Of a DNA stretch of 64,000 bases, positions 42,101-53,565 are shown piece by piece; the first letter of the stretch is position 1, and every line of letters begins with the position of its first letter. The notes under the pieces were generated by a model that did no database searches, had not been told where the DNA came from, and saw only the letters and a program-made list of their open reading frames with translations. This DNA comes from Naegleria lovaniensis. Lineage: Eukaryota; Heterolobosea; Eutetramitea; Acrasida; Naegleriidae. The stretch lies in assembly GCF_003324165.1 (NCBI RefSeq), contig NW_025407846.1, forward strand, positions 62,001 through 126,000, given 5' to 3'. A program made the translations under genes and the position numbers.

Positions 42101-43740
42101 TGAATATTGACGAGTCAAAAATTGGAGTGTTTGAGCCACAAGCTTCCTTTGTTTCAGTGTATCGAGCATTGACAGAACTTGGCAAGGAAATGAAAATTCA
42201 TTACGATCTCAGCGCTAAATATGAATCAAAACCAATATTTGATTATCAAGCATTCGCCTTCAGTGAACACTATGCCATGCTGGTGGATGAAGTGAGAAAA
42301 TTACAAAAAGTAGATCCAAACACCATTGTAGATACAAACTTTAGAAAATGCTTCTTTATGAACATTTACAATATCATGGTTCTTCATGCACTGATGCGAT
42401 GTGGAAAACCAACAAATTTTTTACTCAGAAAACGATTTTTCCATCAAAAAAAGTACTTGATTGGAAGATACAAATTGTCACTTGATGATATTGCTCATGG
42501 AGTTCTTCGTGGAGAAAAGTACAGTAGAAAAACAAGTGGTAATTTCAGTAGCTTGGAGAGAGAAAACCAAATTTCTTCCAAATTTAAACAGAAAGTGTTA
42601 GGAACGGAGGACAATTCTGTATTCAGTGCATTGAATAATTTGAGAATTCCAGAATTTGATCCAAGAATTCACTTTTGTTTATATCGTGCAGATATGAGCT
42701 CACCCCGTTTCCTTCTCTTCTCTGTAGATAATCTTGAATATGAGATTGAAAAGGCAACTCGAGAATATGTTCAAAGAGAAACCAAAGTGGACGTCGATTC
42801 AAACACCATTCACTTGTCAAAAATATTTCAATGGTTCAGAGAAGATTTTGCTTATTCGGATGACGATATTATTGATTTTGTAAGCAAATATTTAGATTTT
42901 GTCTCGGTAGCAAAGATTGGAGAAATGAAAGAAACTGACCAGCCAATCCTTTTGAATTACCGATACAACACTTCATTGAATATAGCAGCAAATATTTCAC
43001 AGGATGACAACAAGGAAGTCAATATTGAACTCGCTCAAGTGAGAACAAATCCAAAACTTTTACCATTTTTCATTTCATACAGCGAGCGAGAAAAATCAGA
43101 GGAAAATATATTGTTTTGGCTTCGTGTTGAAAATTACAAACAAATTGAAGATCCAGACACTCGTTTAGTAGAAGCTCGAAAAATATTCGACGAATTTTTA
43201 CAATCCAACGGTGAACGAGAATTGAATATTAATCGAAAATCTGCTCGAGAAGTCGAAACGGAATTACTTCGTCATGAGAACAATCACGCTGAAGATCCTA
43301 TTCGCACAGAGCTGTTTTATTCTGTTCAATTAATGACCGAACTTTTAATGATTGACACCTACGAGCGTTTCTTACGAAGTGATCTCTACAGCTCTGTGGT
43401 TGAAATTATGAAAGAAGAAATGAAGAACATTGAAATTGACACACCTCGAAGATCTCCTTCCATTACCTTTGGTTCTCGACCTGAGAATGTCTATGAAGGT
43501 GAAGTGACCTTTAAAGAATTACAAATGCGACGATCACGATTGGCAGATTTCAATTCAGCTCCTCTCACAAGTCGAACATCTGGAAGAACACCTGAATCAC
43601 CAGTTGGGACTCCTCCAACTGCTTCTTCATTACCGACCTATTTCACAAATGGAAATAGCAATACAGAAACAGCTACCAGTAGCAGTCCAAGATCCACTCA
43701 AAGTGAGTTAAGTAATGCTATCAGTAACACTGATCTCTAA
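39162..43740 (+). CDS. DEP + DUF547 + RGS domain protein
   Basis: Exon 1 (39162-39365) splices in phase 0 to 39598-43740 across a 232-nt GTATGT..ATAG intron, giving 1448 residues. The first 650 residues are low-complexity Ser/Thr/Asn/Gln/Glu. Then come two NPLYEEE-type repeats (about 767-790), a DEP domain (about 806-895: FVERLKQDLPRVGGLISKLK, AFTGEALVNWIMEKG), DUF547 (about 920-1090: CFFMNIYNIMVLHALMRCGK) and an RGS domain (about 1219-1350: PFFISYSEREKSEENILFWL). DEP usually brings RGS proteins to membranes or receptors; DUF547 is of unknown role. Predicted negative regulator of G-alpha signalling. Confidence 0.87.
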
Positions 43741-43816
43741 ACTTTGAAATTCACCAATTGAGTGCAAAATTAAAATTCCACTTTTAAGGGGTCTTTATTA
43801 TTTAATAAAGAAAAAA

Positions 43817-45715
43817 ATGTTCATCAATAGTCTTCCATCCGATACCGATCTTCATCGGCTGAAAGATGAAAACAACAGTTCTGGCAATGGCGAAGAGGAA
43901 TATTGGAGCCTTGACGAATTACGGAAATTTCCCTTTGTGATTCATGGATCTGTAGATTCGATTGATAGAGATGTTATTTATTGGATTCCGATTGATTCAA
44001 CTTTAACAAATTCCAAACGAACTCGATTACCAAGTCAAAAGAGATGTTTTCAATTTTGTGTTGAGAATAAGCAATATGAAAATAGAAATTTAATTGTTGT
44101 GGATACGGAGAGAGGAATTGTTGTGGATTGTTTTAAAGGAACCTGCGATGCGATAAATAATCAGATTAAATTAACGTATCACTTGCACAAACAAGAACAT
44201 GAGTGTCCTGTGAAAGATTTTGTTCAGAGAAACATTGTACTAAAGATGACGCGAGGCATGAGACAAATTTTGTCGATGGTTGGAAGAGTGTGTAGAATTC
44301 ACAAAGCCAAAATACGACAACAACAAGTGATGAAGGAATTCCTTGGAACTGAAAATTTGGATCTAGTAACTGATTTATTGGAACGTATGAATGTTATTCA
44401 TGGCTATATTGAAGAGGACTTGACTTTGATGTATCACGATAACATGAAATCCAATTTAAAGTCGTTACATTTCATGAAAAGAGTTGAGAGCGTACAAGCT
44501 GTTGTCTATTCTTTAATTTGTAAACAATGCATTCTGTGGGAAAAGGAATTTCGATCAAAACAACTAAAAACACCTCTAGACAAAGAAGGCCTACGAACAT
44601 GGCTCAATAATCATGGTTTTGATGATCACAATTTATTCAAAAATTTTAGACAGTTAAAAAAGAAACAACGAACACAAGATCTTCCAGAATTGATTCAGCA
44701 ACTCTTTGAAACAAAACCAACACAGACAAAATCCACCGAATTAGATGCTAAAACTGCGGGAGAAGAAGGAGACTTTTTACACATTATCAAATCTATTACC
44801 TTTCAAATGGTTCAAACGGATGCGCAACTTGAAAATATTGAGCTCTATTCCAAAAGAATGGTTGTTGAAAGAGATCCAAGAACTCGACACCTTATGTACA
44901 GAGATTTAGACTATATGTATGAAAATATTGCTACTTGTTTTGAGATACTGAACGAGTACAGAGATAGTACGACCCATAAGGTTCAGAAGAATATCTCAGT
45001 ATCCATTATTGACAATTCTTTAAATTGTTTTCGAGTTATTGACCCTTCTTCAAACATGAACGCTTTTCAGCAACAATGCAATGGAATGTTGATAGACATG
45101 AAAAAGGAACGAGTGATCTGTTCGCCACCCTTGTTTCTTAAAACACAACTGGACAATTCTCTCATTCTTCAGAGTCAAGAACACAAGTTTCAAGCCGTTG
45201 AAAAACTCGAATTTAACTCGAAAGACTCATTAGACTTATTTTTCAATTATTTCGATTCCAAATACCCACTCTATTCGATATACAGAGAAAATAACGAGAT
45301 TCACATTTTGGACGCTTCTCATGGTACAAAAATCACTGATGAACATGCTGAGAAATTAATAGTGGACCTTCTTGAAACCAAACTGATGCAACAACAAGAA
45401 TTGAGAGTCAAAAATATGCTTAGTATCAACGAGTACACCTATACATTTAGGATATTACCAGATGTTAATCAGATCTTGCTTGTTGGCTTATGCGACTTGT
45501 TGACTTTTCGTTATTTATCTCCTTCTCAAATACAGAACTTTTGGAAAGAGAAAATTGGAGAACAGCCAAGCAATCTTGTTCTTTGCATGGATGTTATTGA
45601 TCGAGTGACTGATACTACTTTGATGGAAGAGTTGAAGCATTGTACACAACCAGAAACTAGTTTCGTTGTATATTGGATCAATGGTCAATATTTCATCCTT
45701 AATCGTCAGCGATAA
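43817..45715 (+). CDS. Unknown protein, 632 residues
   Basis: Intronless, acidic N terminus (GNGEEEYWSLDELRKFPFVI), then largely helical with scattered beta. It starts only 76 bp after the DEP-RGS stop, in the same orientation. No domain I recognise, no signal peptide or membrane helix. Even composition and lack of long homopolymers suggest a folded globular protein. Function not assigned. Confidence 0.7.
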   Translation: MFINSLPSDTDLHRLKDENNSSGNGEEEYWSLDELRKFPFVIHGSVDSIDRDVIYWIPIDSTLTNSKRTRLPSQKRCFQFCVENKQYENRNLIVVDTERGIVVDCFKGTCDAINNQIKLTYHLHKQEHECPVKDFVQRNIVLKMTRGMRQILSMVGRVCRIHKAKIRQQQVMKEFLGTENLDLVTDLLERMNVIHGYIEEDLTLMYHDNMKSNLKSLHFMKRVESVQAVVYSLICKQCILWEKEFRSKQLKTPLDKEGLRTWLNNHGFDDHNLFKNFRQLKKKQRTQDLPELIQQLFETKPTQTKSTELDAKTAGEEGDFLHIIKSITFQMVQTDAQLENIELYSKRMVVERDPRTRHLMYRDLDYMYENIATCFEILNEYRDSTTHKVQKNISVSIIDNSLNCFRVIDPSSNMNAFQQQCNGMLIDMKKERVICSPPLFLKTQLDNSLILQSQEHKFQAVEKLEFNSKDSLDLFFNYFDSKYPLYSIYRENNEIHILDASHGTKITDEHAEKLIVDLLETKLMQQQELRVKNMLSINEYTYTFRILPDVNQILLVGLCDLLTFRYLSPSQIQNFWKEKIGEQPSNLVLCMDVIDRVTDTTLMEELKHCTQPETSFVVYWINGQYFILNRQR

Positions 45716-46138
45716 ATGCAAAGTACTTTTGGAGAACGTGGTTCATTTTGACATGAAACATGTTACTTGACAGGTTTGACTTTGGAGTTGTTTTGCCATC
45801 TACTGTGACGAAACACTCTCGACTAACAACAGTTGCTTGTTGAACAATTTATTTTGCTTATGTTATTGTCACCTTCAATCCATTCCAGCAAAAGGATGAT
45901 TTGCGCCATCAAAATTATCTAAAATTAAATTCGTAGTTCAAAGTTTTCAAAGGCACTCAAAAAAAAAAGACGCAACACTTGTTATTGTTTTTTAAAGTGT
46001 TTCTCTCTATTCGCTCGTGTAATCTAAACACTATCTCCATCACGTTCAATACAAACAAGACTACCGTACAGTTCGGAATTGCTCTTTTCATCTGTAATCA
46101 CTTTATTCCCATCAATTTTGATCCCATTAGCCTGCACA
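45716..46138. other. Intergenic
   Basis: No gene seen. The open frame beginning at 46079 enters the PP2C gene through a TTG and is treated as its 5' leader. Confidence 0.5.
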
Positions 46139-47752
46139 ATGTCCTCGGAGTGTACCGCCATAGTTCAACCAGCATTTGAAAACAAACAATTCAAAAGTTT
46201 TACTAGCAGTAGTTGTAGTACTGAGAGTATTAGTGCTTCAGAGTATGCAACTACAATAGCCATGAAACAACATTCAGAAAATGATATTGGCTCGCAACAA
46301 CATCCCCAATATATTGAAACGTTGTTTGATTTAATAGACGAGGAAGAAAGCAACTCGGATGTAGACAACATGAGCCATATTGATTTTTCAAAATCTACGG
46401 CGATGGATTTCGAGAGCACCTCGTCAGATGAGGACACTTCTCGGAGCAGTTGTAGCTTTTACAATGAGGAAGACTCAAAAACACAACAAGAAAAATACGG
46501 AGAGCCATCATCATCCTCTCTCGCTTCCGATTTACCGAGTGCCACCGACATGCTCCAAAACTCTGCAAAAAGTATTCTGGCTCCTGCCTCCAAGCTCTTG
46601 GGTCATTCTCAAGGACTTATTCGTTCAGTTTTTCCAAGTTTAAGTCCGAGCAGCAATAGCTCTTGGAGCAATATTTCACCTGCAACATCCCCCTCTTCTA
46701 ACCTTTTCAAACATTTCCATTCATCATTGCTTGGAATGGCTTCTCCCCAATACATTTCCTACAAGAATTTAAATACCACCAGTGTTTCTTCTCCTAGGTT
46801 ATCCACGACAAGTATACCACAATATTTGTGTAGAAAACAATGGTTACAACAAAAACCATCTAGTACTTCCCAAACTTCTCCTTCCGATTCTCCATTTGTA
46901 AATGAACCACGAAAACAAGCATGTGGATTTGGAGTTGGCAAGAAATATGCTCCTCCACGATCTTTGGATGATTCCGACTATACAGAACAATGTGGTGAAG
47001 ATGCTTTCTTTACTTTTGAAAATGAATCTTTTACCATCATTGGTGTTGCTGATGGTGTGGGAGGATGGATTGACCAAGGTGTCGACCCATCACACATTAG
47101 CAATCAGCTCATGCTCAACTGTAAATTAATTTGTGAGAGAGAAATCAACAATCCAAGTTTTTTGTCCAACCCAAACAAAATCATGCAAGCAGCATATGAA
47201 ATGATTGTCAATGAAAAACAAGTTCAAGCAGGCAGTACAACATGTTGTGTGGCATCTTTTGACAAGAAGAACAACATTTTGAGAACGTCGAATTTAGGAG
47301 ATTCGACGTGTGCAGTGTTCAGAAACGGTGCTTGTATCTTTGTTACACAAGAGAGACAGCACTATTTCAATTGTCCTTTCCAATTAGGAGTTGTGCCTGC
47401 AGAAATTAGTACTGCTTATCATGACTTGCCAGAACATGCTGTAAATGAAGAAATTGTTCTTCAACCTGAAGATGTAATTGTTATGGCAACCGATGGAGTT
47501 TGGGATAACTTGTTCCCTGAAGACATTGGCACTGTGATCATTGACCTACAAGATAACGTGTTTGCTGATGCATCTCAGGGCTCAAACGCTTCAACCCCAC
47601 TCCAATCGCATGAACTGGCAAAACGCATTACCCTCCATGCAAGAACTGTTTCTCTTGACAGAAATGCAAGAACGCCATTTGCTGTGGGCAGTGGTTTCAG
47701 ATTCATTGGTGGAAAATTTGATGACATTACCACCGTTTGTTTCATTGCCTAA
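46139..47752 (+). CDS. PP2C (PPM) phosphatase, PTC7-like
   Basis: 537 residues from ATG 46139. A Ser-rich regulatory half (1-260) precedes a catalytic half with PPM metal motifs: CGEDAFFTF, IGVADGVGGWIDQGV, STTCCVASFD, SNLGDSTCAVF, VIVMATDGVWDNL and KFDDITTVCFIA. The DGVGGW spacing and the compact domain match the PTC7/PPTC7 subgroup, dephosphorylating Ser/Thr with Mn or Mg. PTC7 proteins are often mitochondrial, but no clear presequence is seen here. Confidence 0.88.
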   Translation: MSSECTAIVQPAFENKQFKSFTSSSCSTESISASEYATTIAMKQHSENDIGSQQHPQYIETLFDLIDEEESNSDVDNMSHIDFSKSTAMDFESTSSDEDTSRSSCSFYNEEDSKTQQEKYGEPSSSSLASDLPSATDMLQNSAKSILAPASKLLGHSQGLIRSVFPSLSPSSNSSWSNISPATSPSSNLFKHFHSSLLGMASPQYISYKNLNTTSVSSPRLSTTSIPQYLCRKQWLQQKPSSTSQTSPSDSPFVNEPRKQACGFGVGKKYAPPRSLDDSDYTEQCGEDAFFTFENESFTIIGVADGVGGWIDQGVDPSHISNQLMLNCKLICEREINNPSFLSNPNKIMQAAYEMIVNEKQVQAGSTTCCVASFDKKNNILRTSNLGDSTCAVFRNGACIFVTQERQHYFNCPFQLGVVPAEISTAYHDLPEHAVNEEIVLQPEDVIVMATDGVWDNLFPEDIGTVIIDLQDNVFADASQGSNASTPLQSHELAKRITLHARTVSLDRNARTPFAVGSGFRFIGGKFDDITTVCFIA

Positions 47753-47907
47753 ATTAAATTGAATAAACACCTAAGTTCATACTTCTTTACAAAATTAAAA
47801 AGATGCAAATTTTAGCTGGAGTTGAACGCTCTGTGTCACTCTTCATATCGCAAAGTTAAGACTTTCAACAAAAATTCGAATGCACTCCAATTTTGCACCA
47901 AATAAAA

Positions 47908-49841
47908 ATGCTCGATAACGACCAATTGCCGTCATCATCATCACACACCACAACTGAAGTAGCCACCACTGCTGCATCATCAACCAATGACAATAGAAGA
48001 AAAGGAATTGCGCCCATCAAGGCCGAATATTTAATTGTTGTCGAAAAGCATCAGCAACAACTCAACAACAATCCCGAGAAAGCCAACACAACAACATCGG
48101 AGGAGCAAAGCCTTGTTGCAGTAACCACTCCCTCTTCCTGCAACACTGATGAAACGCAAACTGTTGATGATTCGGAAAAAAAGAGAAAATTACAAGAGGA
48201 AACTAACATTAATCCGAACAAGGCTAAGAAAACAAAAAGCTTTCATAATCGAACAAAAGAAGCTCTTAAAAAAGAGAAAAAGGAAAAACAACCTGAAGAG
48301 AATGGAGAGCAGGATGAAGGGACATCAACAGCGGTTCGACCCAAAGACGAATACAACTTTTTGGATCATTCCATTGTCAAGTTGTTGAGAAAGAAGGCTT
48401 ATAATTTCCAAAAGGCAGATGAAATTACTAAACATGTGGAAGAGTTTGTTAAAAAGGAAGCTGATATTAGATCAAAAGCAAATAGTGAAGAAAACATTCT
48501 TAGACAAAGACAACAACAAATTGCAAAACAAAAGATGATCGAAAGAGGTGAAAATGTTGAAGAATGGCAAGAAAAGTTCAATATTCTGACTTACAAGGAA
48601 ACTAAATACCATCCAAAAGAGGTTAAAAAAGTTGACTTTAAGAGAAAAACATATCTTGCTCCGTTGACAACTGTTGGAAATTTACCATTCCGAAGAATCT
48701 GCAAAGATTTTGGATGTGAAATTACAATTGGTGAAATGGCTCTTGCACAAGCAATTTTGAAAGGAGAAAGGGGTGACATTTCACTATTGAGAAGACATGA
48801 ATCTGAGAAAATTTTTGGAGTACAATTGGCAGGAAAGGATGCATTTACAATGACTCGAGTTGCCCAGCTTATCGATGAACAATTTCCACACATTGATTTC
48901 GTAGACGTGAATTGTGGATGCCCTGTGAATTCTTTGTGTTCTCAAGGAATGGGAGCTGGTATGATGGAAAAGAGAACGAAATTAGTGGGCATTGTAAGGG
49001 GCATGAAAGAGGTATTGAGCATTCCTGTAAGTTGATTGGTGATGTGTGAATCATTTTACAACTATGGTAATATATATTTCACTTTTATAGGTTTCTGTAA
49101 AGATGAGAACAGGTGCTAAAACTGGAAAGAATTTTGCACACAAATTAATGGCAGATTTGTGTGAATGTGGAGTTGACTCATTGACACTACATGGTAGAAG
49201 TAGAGAAATGAGATATACCAAGGAGGCTGATTATGATTATATTTATGATTGTGCCAGAGTTGTTAACAATTATTCCCAACAATCAGGTAGAAAAGTCTCA
49301 ATCATTGGAAATGGAGACATTTATTCTTATCAAGACTGGTATGCGCATGTTGACAAGGTTGACACACTCATGATTGGTAAGTAGTTGAACATTATTGCAA
49401 TTATGTAATCTAAACTATGTTACAGGTCGTGGAGCTCTTATCAAGCCATGGATTTTCAAGGAAATAGAAATGCAACAAACACTTGATGTGACAGCATCTG
49501 AAAGATTGGAAATGCTAAAAAGTTTTGTTAAATATGGATTGGATCATTATGGAGCAGATGACATTGGTATTAGCAAAACTCGTCGATTCTTGTTGGAGTG
49601 GCTTTCATTTCTTTACAGATACATTCCTGTTGGACTACTAGAACGTCTTCCCATCAAGTTAAATGAAAGACCTCTACCCTATGTTGGTAGAAATGAATTA
49701 GAGACACTCATGGCATCCTCTAATTGCAAGGATTGGGTCAAATTGACAGAACTAGCTGGTTTACCAAAAGTCGGCGATGATTTTGTCTTTATTCCAAAAC
49801 ACAAGAGCAATAGCTATGAAGATGGCGACACCAATGGCTAA
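47908..49841 (+). CDS. tRNA-dihydrouridine synthase 3-like
   Basis: Three exons (47908-49026, 49091-49376, 49426-49841; introns 64 and 49 nt) give 606 residues. The first 235 residues are low-complexity and Lys/Glu-rich. The Dus TIM barrel begins [20 protein letters not shown] and carries the catalytic Cys in NCGCPVN (about 335-341), [32 protein letters not shown] and [12 protein letters not shown] (FMN phosphate loop). This is the Dus3 subgroup that reduces U47 in the tRNA variable loop. Unlike yeast and human Dus3, no N-terminal CCCH zinc fingers are visible. Confidence 0.92.
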
Positions 49842-50611
49842 ACAACTACTGTTTAATAAATTATTGTATTATCCAAACGAATGAATATTAATTTTGCATG
49901 AATCTTGTTGTTACTAAGGCTAGTTCAAGCATAACCGTAAATTGCAATTCTCGTACCACTGTAATTACATAGATATTTCTAACAGCGCTACGATGGGTCT
50001 TCCTATAAGAAAGAAAACACACATTGTGAAATCTACCTTCACAAAAAAGTACCAACAGCTCCCAATCCAGATGTCCAAATACATCAACAGTTGCGAAGAA
50101 TGAGTCTACAAGTCCATTATTTATGCATGCGCAACATGACTCACATTCAATATTTCTTGATTTAATTTCACACAAATTCTTCCAAATTTCGCTGATTCAC
50201 TGATTCGCTCATTTTTTGCTTCTTTTCTTTCTCTATTTCGTAACAGAGGACAAAAAGGTCATGGTTTCAATAGAAAGAGTGAGTGCGGGACATTTGATAG
50301 AAACTCCTTCACCATGTACATTTGCAGTTCATGATTATTTTCAGTTTAACAATATTGCTCATTAACGTAGCCTCTTCGCAAAAGATCACCAAGTGAGGCA
50401 AAAGAATGACATGGATTCAGCAACATGTCGTGACGATTATATTAAAAAAAAAACAAACATTCATTCACACGTGCAACCTGGGAACCATACTGGAACTCGC
50501 TCAGGTGCTAATGCCTTCAAACTACTTTCACATTTTATCCAATCCAATACACACTCCCTACTTTTTCTATTCTTCTACTAATCTTCCTAACTCGTGTCAT
50601 CTTTATCAAAA
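49842..50611. other. Intergenic 770 bp
   Basis: No gene supported. A 95-codon minus frame at 49888-50175 lacks any pattern. The frame before 50612 opens only through GTG. Confidence 0.45.
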
Positions 50612-52333
50612 ATGATCATCCATGACTCGTTCACTTTTTGGAATGACATGTGGCGACCTTTCACTTCCCTCTCCAACAATTCATCTTCAAATACTCCCAT
50701 CACAAAAACCAATGTCACTGAATGTCATCCCAATCTTTTTCTACTCAACTCGACTTCACGAGAAGTCTATCCCATCATTGAATATGATATTTGTCCAGAT
50801 ACCTATGTGTCCTTTTCCATCATGCTCATTTTCGTCATTCTGTATTGTCTCTTGATGTTAATTGTCACGATAGGATTAATTTGGAAACGTCATTCGGGAC
50901 ATGTCATGGCTCGAAATTTGGGACATTTATTTACAAGCATGATTTCTGGATTTCTTTTCATGTTTGTGTTTTGCATGAGAATTATTATAGGTCGAAAGAT
51001 TTTCCCATGTGCCTTGTATTCCTTGTGTTTCTTTGTGAGTGGACCTGTCGTGACCATGCCAACCACATGTCGATGCTTGAAAATGTTTTTTGAATTTCGA
51101 TTGAATTTGTTAAAAACGAAAATATTTGGAGATTCTCAAGAACAGCAAATTGCTGTTCAGATGAATAATATGAAGGATAATCATCCCTCGAACATGCATG
51201 TGGAAGAAGGTGGAATTTTGAATAAGAATCATTCGTATACGAGTGAAGGGCATCAAGTGTCAAATGCCACTGCACCAACAACGACATCATTTTCCTCTGG
51301 AAGTGTTCCATCCTCAACTGCTTCAAGCTTTTCAAATTTATTTAAATCAACCTCAACAGGACAAGGTGCCGACTTGGTCGATGAAGATTTACTTCCCATG
51401 AAAAAATTCGCCACTCCTCTCGAATTGAGAATTCTCAAATTTTATCAATTTATGGTCAGTTACAAATTTGTGGTGGTTGCATTCAGTGCAGTCTTTCTCT
51501 TCCAAACAATGTTGTGGCTCATTGTAGGAGGTGCAGATGAAATTGTGTATGCTGTACGAGGAGAACGATCGTTGGTGTCATCTGGATTTTTTGAATTTCG
51601 ACATGGATGTATTGTGACTTATAGTGTTTTGGTTATAATTTTAGTGGAAGCTATTGTGTATATTGCATTTGAGGTGATTGCATTGATTTTGTGTTTTATT
51701 TCAGATCGTGATACTTGGAACATTAAGAAGGAAACTCTAGTTGCTGTCATTTGTCAAATTATTGCTATTTTAGGATTTGTTATTGCTGGATACATACCCA
51801 TTGTGGCTACCTTGACCGATTATTATGTCCCTTACTTACTTAGCGTGGTTGGATTTTTAGCTGTCGATCTCGTTATCTGTGCTCTCTTACCCGTTTTCTA
51901 TGAAATTCGAAGAGAATGGCTTTTGGAACGAAAAGACACCACTCTCTCTGACAGCAGCGTCGAAACAGTATTGAAAAATAAGAAATCTTACAAAATCATG
52001 CTCGATTTTGCAAGAAGAAGTTATTGTCCAGAAGCTGTCTTGTGTTGGTCTGACATTCAACGATTTAAAAAGACTTCCAATAAGGAAAAGAGAAGAGAGA
52101 TGGGTCAATTTATTGTGAATACTTACGTGACAATATCTTCTCCAATGGAAATTAATATTCCAAACATTGCAAGGACACATCAAACGTTAAAGGAATTATT
52201 GCAGGCATCATCACAAGACGTGAGCGTGGACATGTTTCAACAAATTGAAATATTTTGCATTCAGGATTTGAATGAAGTGTTGCAACGACTTTCAGCTTCG
52301 AATAAGATGATTGCTTCCATGATTGAATGTTAA
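50612..52333 (+). CDS. Seven-helix receptor fused to an RGS domain
   Basis: 573 residues from ATG 50612. Extracellular N terminus with N-glycosylation sequons (NNSS, NVTE, NSTS). Seven hydrophobic helices: about 66-92, 98-123, 131-156, 280-307, 330-362, 372-400 and 405-431. The long loop between helices 3 and 4 is Ser-rich. The cytosolic tail (about 455-570) is RGS-like (YKIMLDFARRSYCPEAVLCW..IQRFKK). This matches the receptor-RGS design of plant RGS1 and amoebal homologues, in which the receptor deactivates its own G-alpha. Ligand unknown. Confidence 0.83.
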   Translation: MIIHDSFTFWNDMWRPFTSLSNNSSSNTPITKTNVTECHPNLFLLNSTSREVYPIIEYDICPDTYVSFSIMLIFVILYCLLMLIVTIGLIWKRHSGHVMARNLGHLFTSMISGFLFMFVFCMRIIIGRKIFPCALYSLCFFVSGPVVTMPTTCRCLKMFFEFRLNLLKTKIFGDSQEQQIAVQMNNMKDNHPSNMHVEEGGILNKNHSYTSEGHQVSNATAPTTTSFSSGSVPSSTASSFSNLFKSTSTGQGADLVDEDLLPMKKFATPLELRILKFYQFMVSYKFVVVAFSAVFLFQTMLWLIVGGADEIVYAVRGERSLVSSGFFEFRHGCIVTYSVLVIILVEAIVYIAFEVIALILCFISDRDTWNIKKETLVAVICQIIAILGFVIAGYIPIVATLTDYYVPYLLSVVGFLAVDLVICALLPVFYEIRREWLLERKDTTLSDSSVETVLKNKKSYKIMLDFARRSYCPEAVLCWSDIQRFKKTSNKEKRREMGQFIVNTYVTISSPMEINIPNIARTHQTLKELLQASSQDVSVDMFQQIEIFCIQDLNEVLQRLSASNKMIASMIEC

Positions 52334-52552
52334 TAAATGTCAATCATTTTTTCAAACTCAACTCAGTCTGTTCAAAAAGAGAGTTGTGAAAGTTCAAATT
52401 CAAAACAGTCTGATCACTCAAATATTCAAAAACCACAAAACTAATGGTTTCAACAATGAATGTTATAAATCCATAAAACAAGAGGTGGTGTGCAGTTTCA
52501 TTGTCTCTCCAACCAAAACTTCAAGAACATCGTCCTGATTTCTTGCACCTCA

Positions 52553-52616
52553 CTGTTCATACAACCAAAGGTTGTAGCGGGAGAGTCGTCATATTCCTGA
52601 CAGGCATCCCGTCCAT
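52553..52616 (+). ncRNA. Structured repeat, copy b
   Basis: Hairpin I is ACAACC-AAA-GGTTGT (52561-52575). Stem III CGGGA (52578-52582) pairs with TCCCG (52607-52611) around stem II GTC-ATATTCCT-GAC (52588-52601). All stems are intact. The 3' part is duplicated at 52693-52725. Confidence 0.5.
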
Positions 52617-52692
52617 ATTAAAACATTCAAGGAGAAAACATCAACAAATATCGAAAGTCCAGAATAGGTGACTTGTTGATTTCAATAAGGAT

Positions 52693-52725
52693 GACAGGCA
52701 TCCCGTCCATATTAAAACATTCAAA
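52693..52725 (+). repeat. Partial duplicate of copy b
   Basis: 33 bp (gacaggcatcccgtccatat and on) repeated from 52599-52631; it lacks hairpin I. Confidence 0.7.
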
Positions 52726-53241
52726 TAGGTTGAGTTAATGAATATTGGTCAGTGGAGTAACAATAATTTTCCAAATACTTGTCCCGTTGAACCTGTTCAT
52801 TTCCTTCTCATAGTCATTTGGTTGACCAAAAGTAATGTTTTTAATTCTGCAAAGGTTCATTCATGTGTAAACAAATTCGATCATACATTTTTCAACATTT
52901 TGTAAATTGTGAAATAAAATCCAATTGGATTCACTCAATGTAATTTGAGTTCTCTCTCTTCTCAAGAAGATAAAATGTTCATCCACAACTGCTGATGATG
53001 ACCATTGGTTCTTGAAGATAGCATTTCACGAACGATTAATTTTGCGAAAACATGAAATATGTAAATTTAGAGTTCTGTTTGGGAAAGTTAAAAAAATTAG
53101 TGACAAAGTTTCATCACCAAAGATCGTGAAAGAGTTACTTCACAATAAATAGTCACTCCATTCACTGTTCTCTTATACAAGTGGACAAAAAAAGAAACGA
53201 ACTGCAGTCATGTTTCATCTGCAGATGTTATTAGAATTGTT

Positions 53242-53305
53242 GTCACGCCCTTTGTGATGCAACAAATAGTTCACAAAGGACTTGCAACATCACACAAGCT
53301 GTGAC
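53242..53305 (-). repeat. Long conserved hairpin, right copy
   Basis: Reverse-oriented mate of 33249-33309. On the minus strand it reads GTCAC..GTCCTTTGTGA..TCACAAAGGGC..GTGAC; the one stem change is a tolerated U-G wobble. Confidence 0.6.
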
Positions 53306-53379
53306 AATGCTTCCTTAAAATGTATCTAAATAAGGGAGCTAACAGCAACCACTCTCCACCACCAAACTGATCGTTTCAT

Positions 53380-53565
53380 TCACATCCCCTCTTCAAGAAG
53401 GGTTAATTTCTTGAAATCAATGTTGTAAAAGATTTTGAACTTTGAATAAACATCTCCGACCAGGATTTTCAAGTCAATGCAAAAAACTGTCCCTTCTTCA
53501 GCTTTAAAGTCAACAAAAAACAAATAATTTATAAATTGCTTATTGAGCTCAAATATGGACCACAT
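53380..53565 (-). CDS. Possible small protein or last exon, 61 residues
   Basis: ATG-initiated ORF reading MWSIFELNKQFINYLFFVDF then EEGTVFCIDLKILVGDVYSK and ending LLEEGM. The second half is conserved in the left arm (33049-33150), the first is not, so an exon junction or rearrangement may lie near residue 18. No known domain. Confidence 0.3.
   Translation of the reverse strand: MWSIFELNKQFINYLFFVDFKAEEGTVFCIDLKILVGDVYSKFKIFYNIDFKKLTLLEEGM

Noticed and set aside
49888-50175. 95-codon minus frame between Dus3 and the receptor-RGS gene
   Set aside because: No domain, composition typical of chance, no splice or promoter context.
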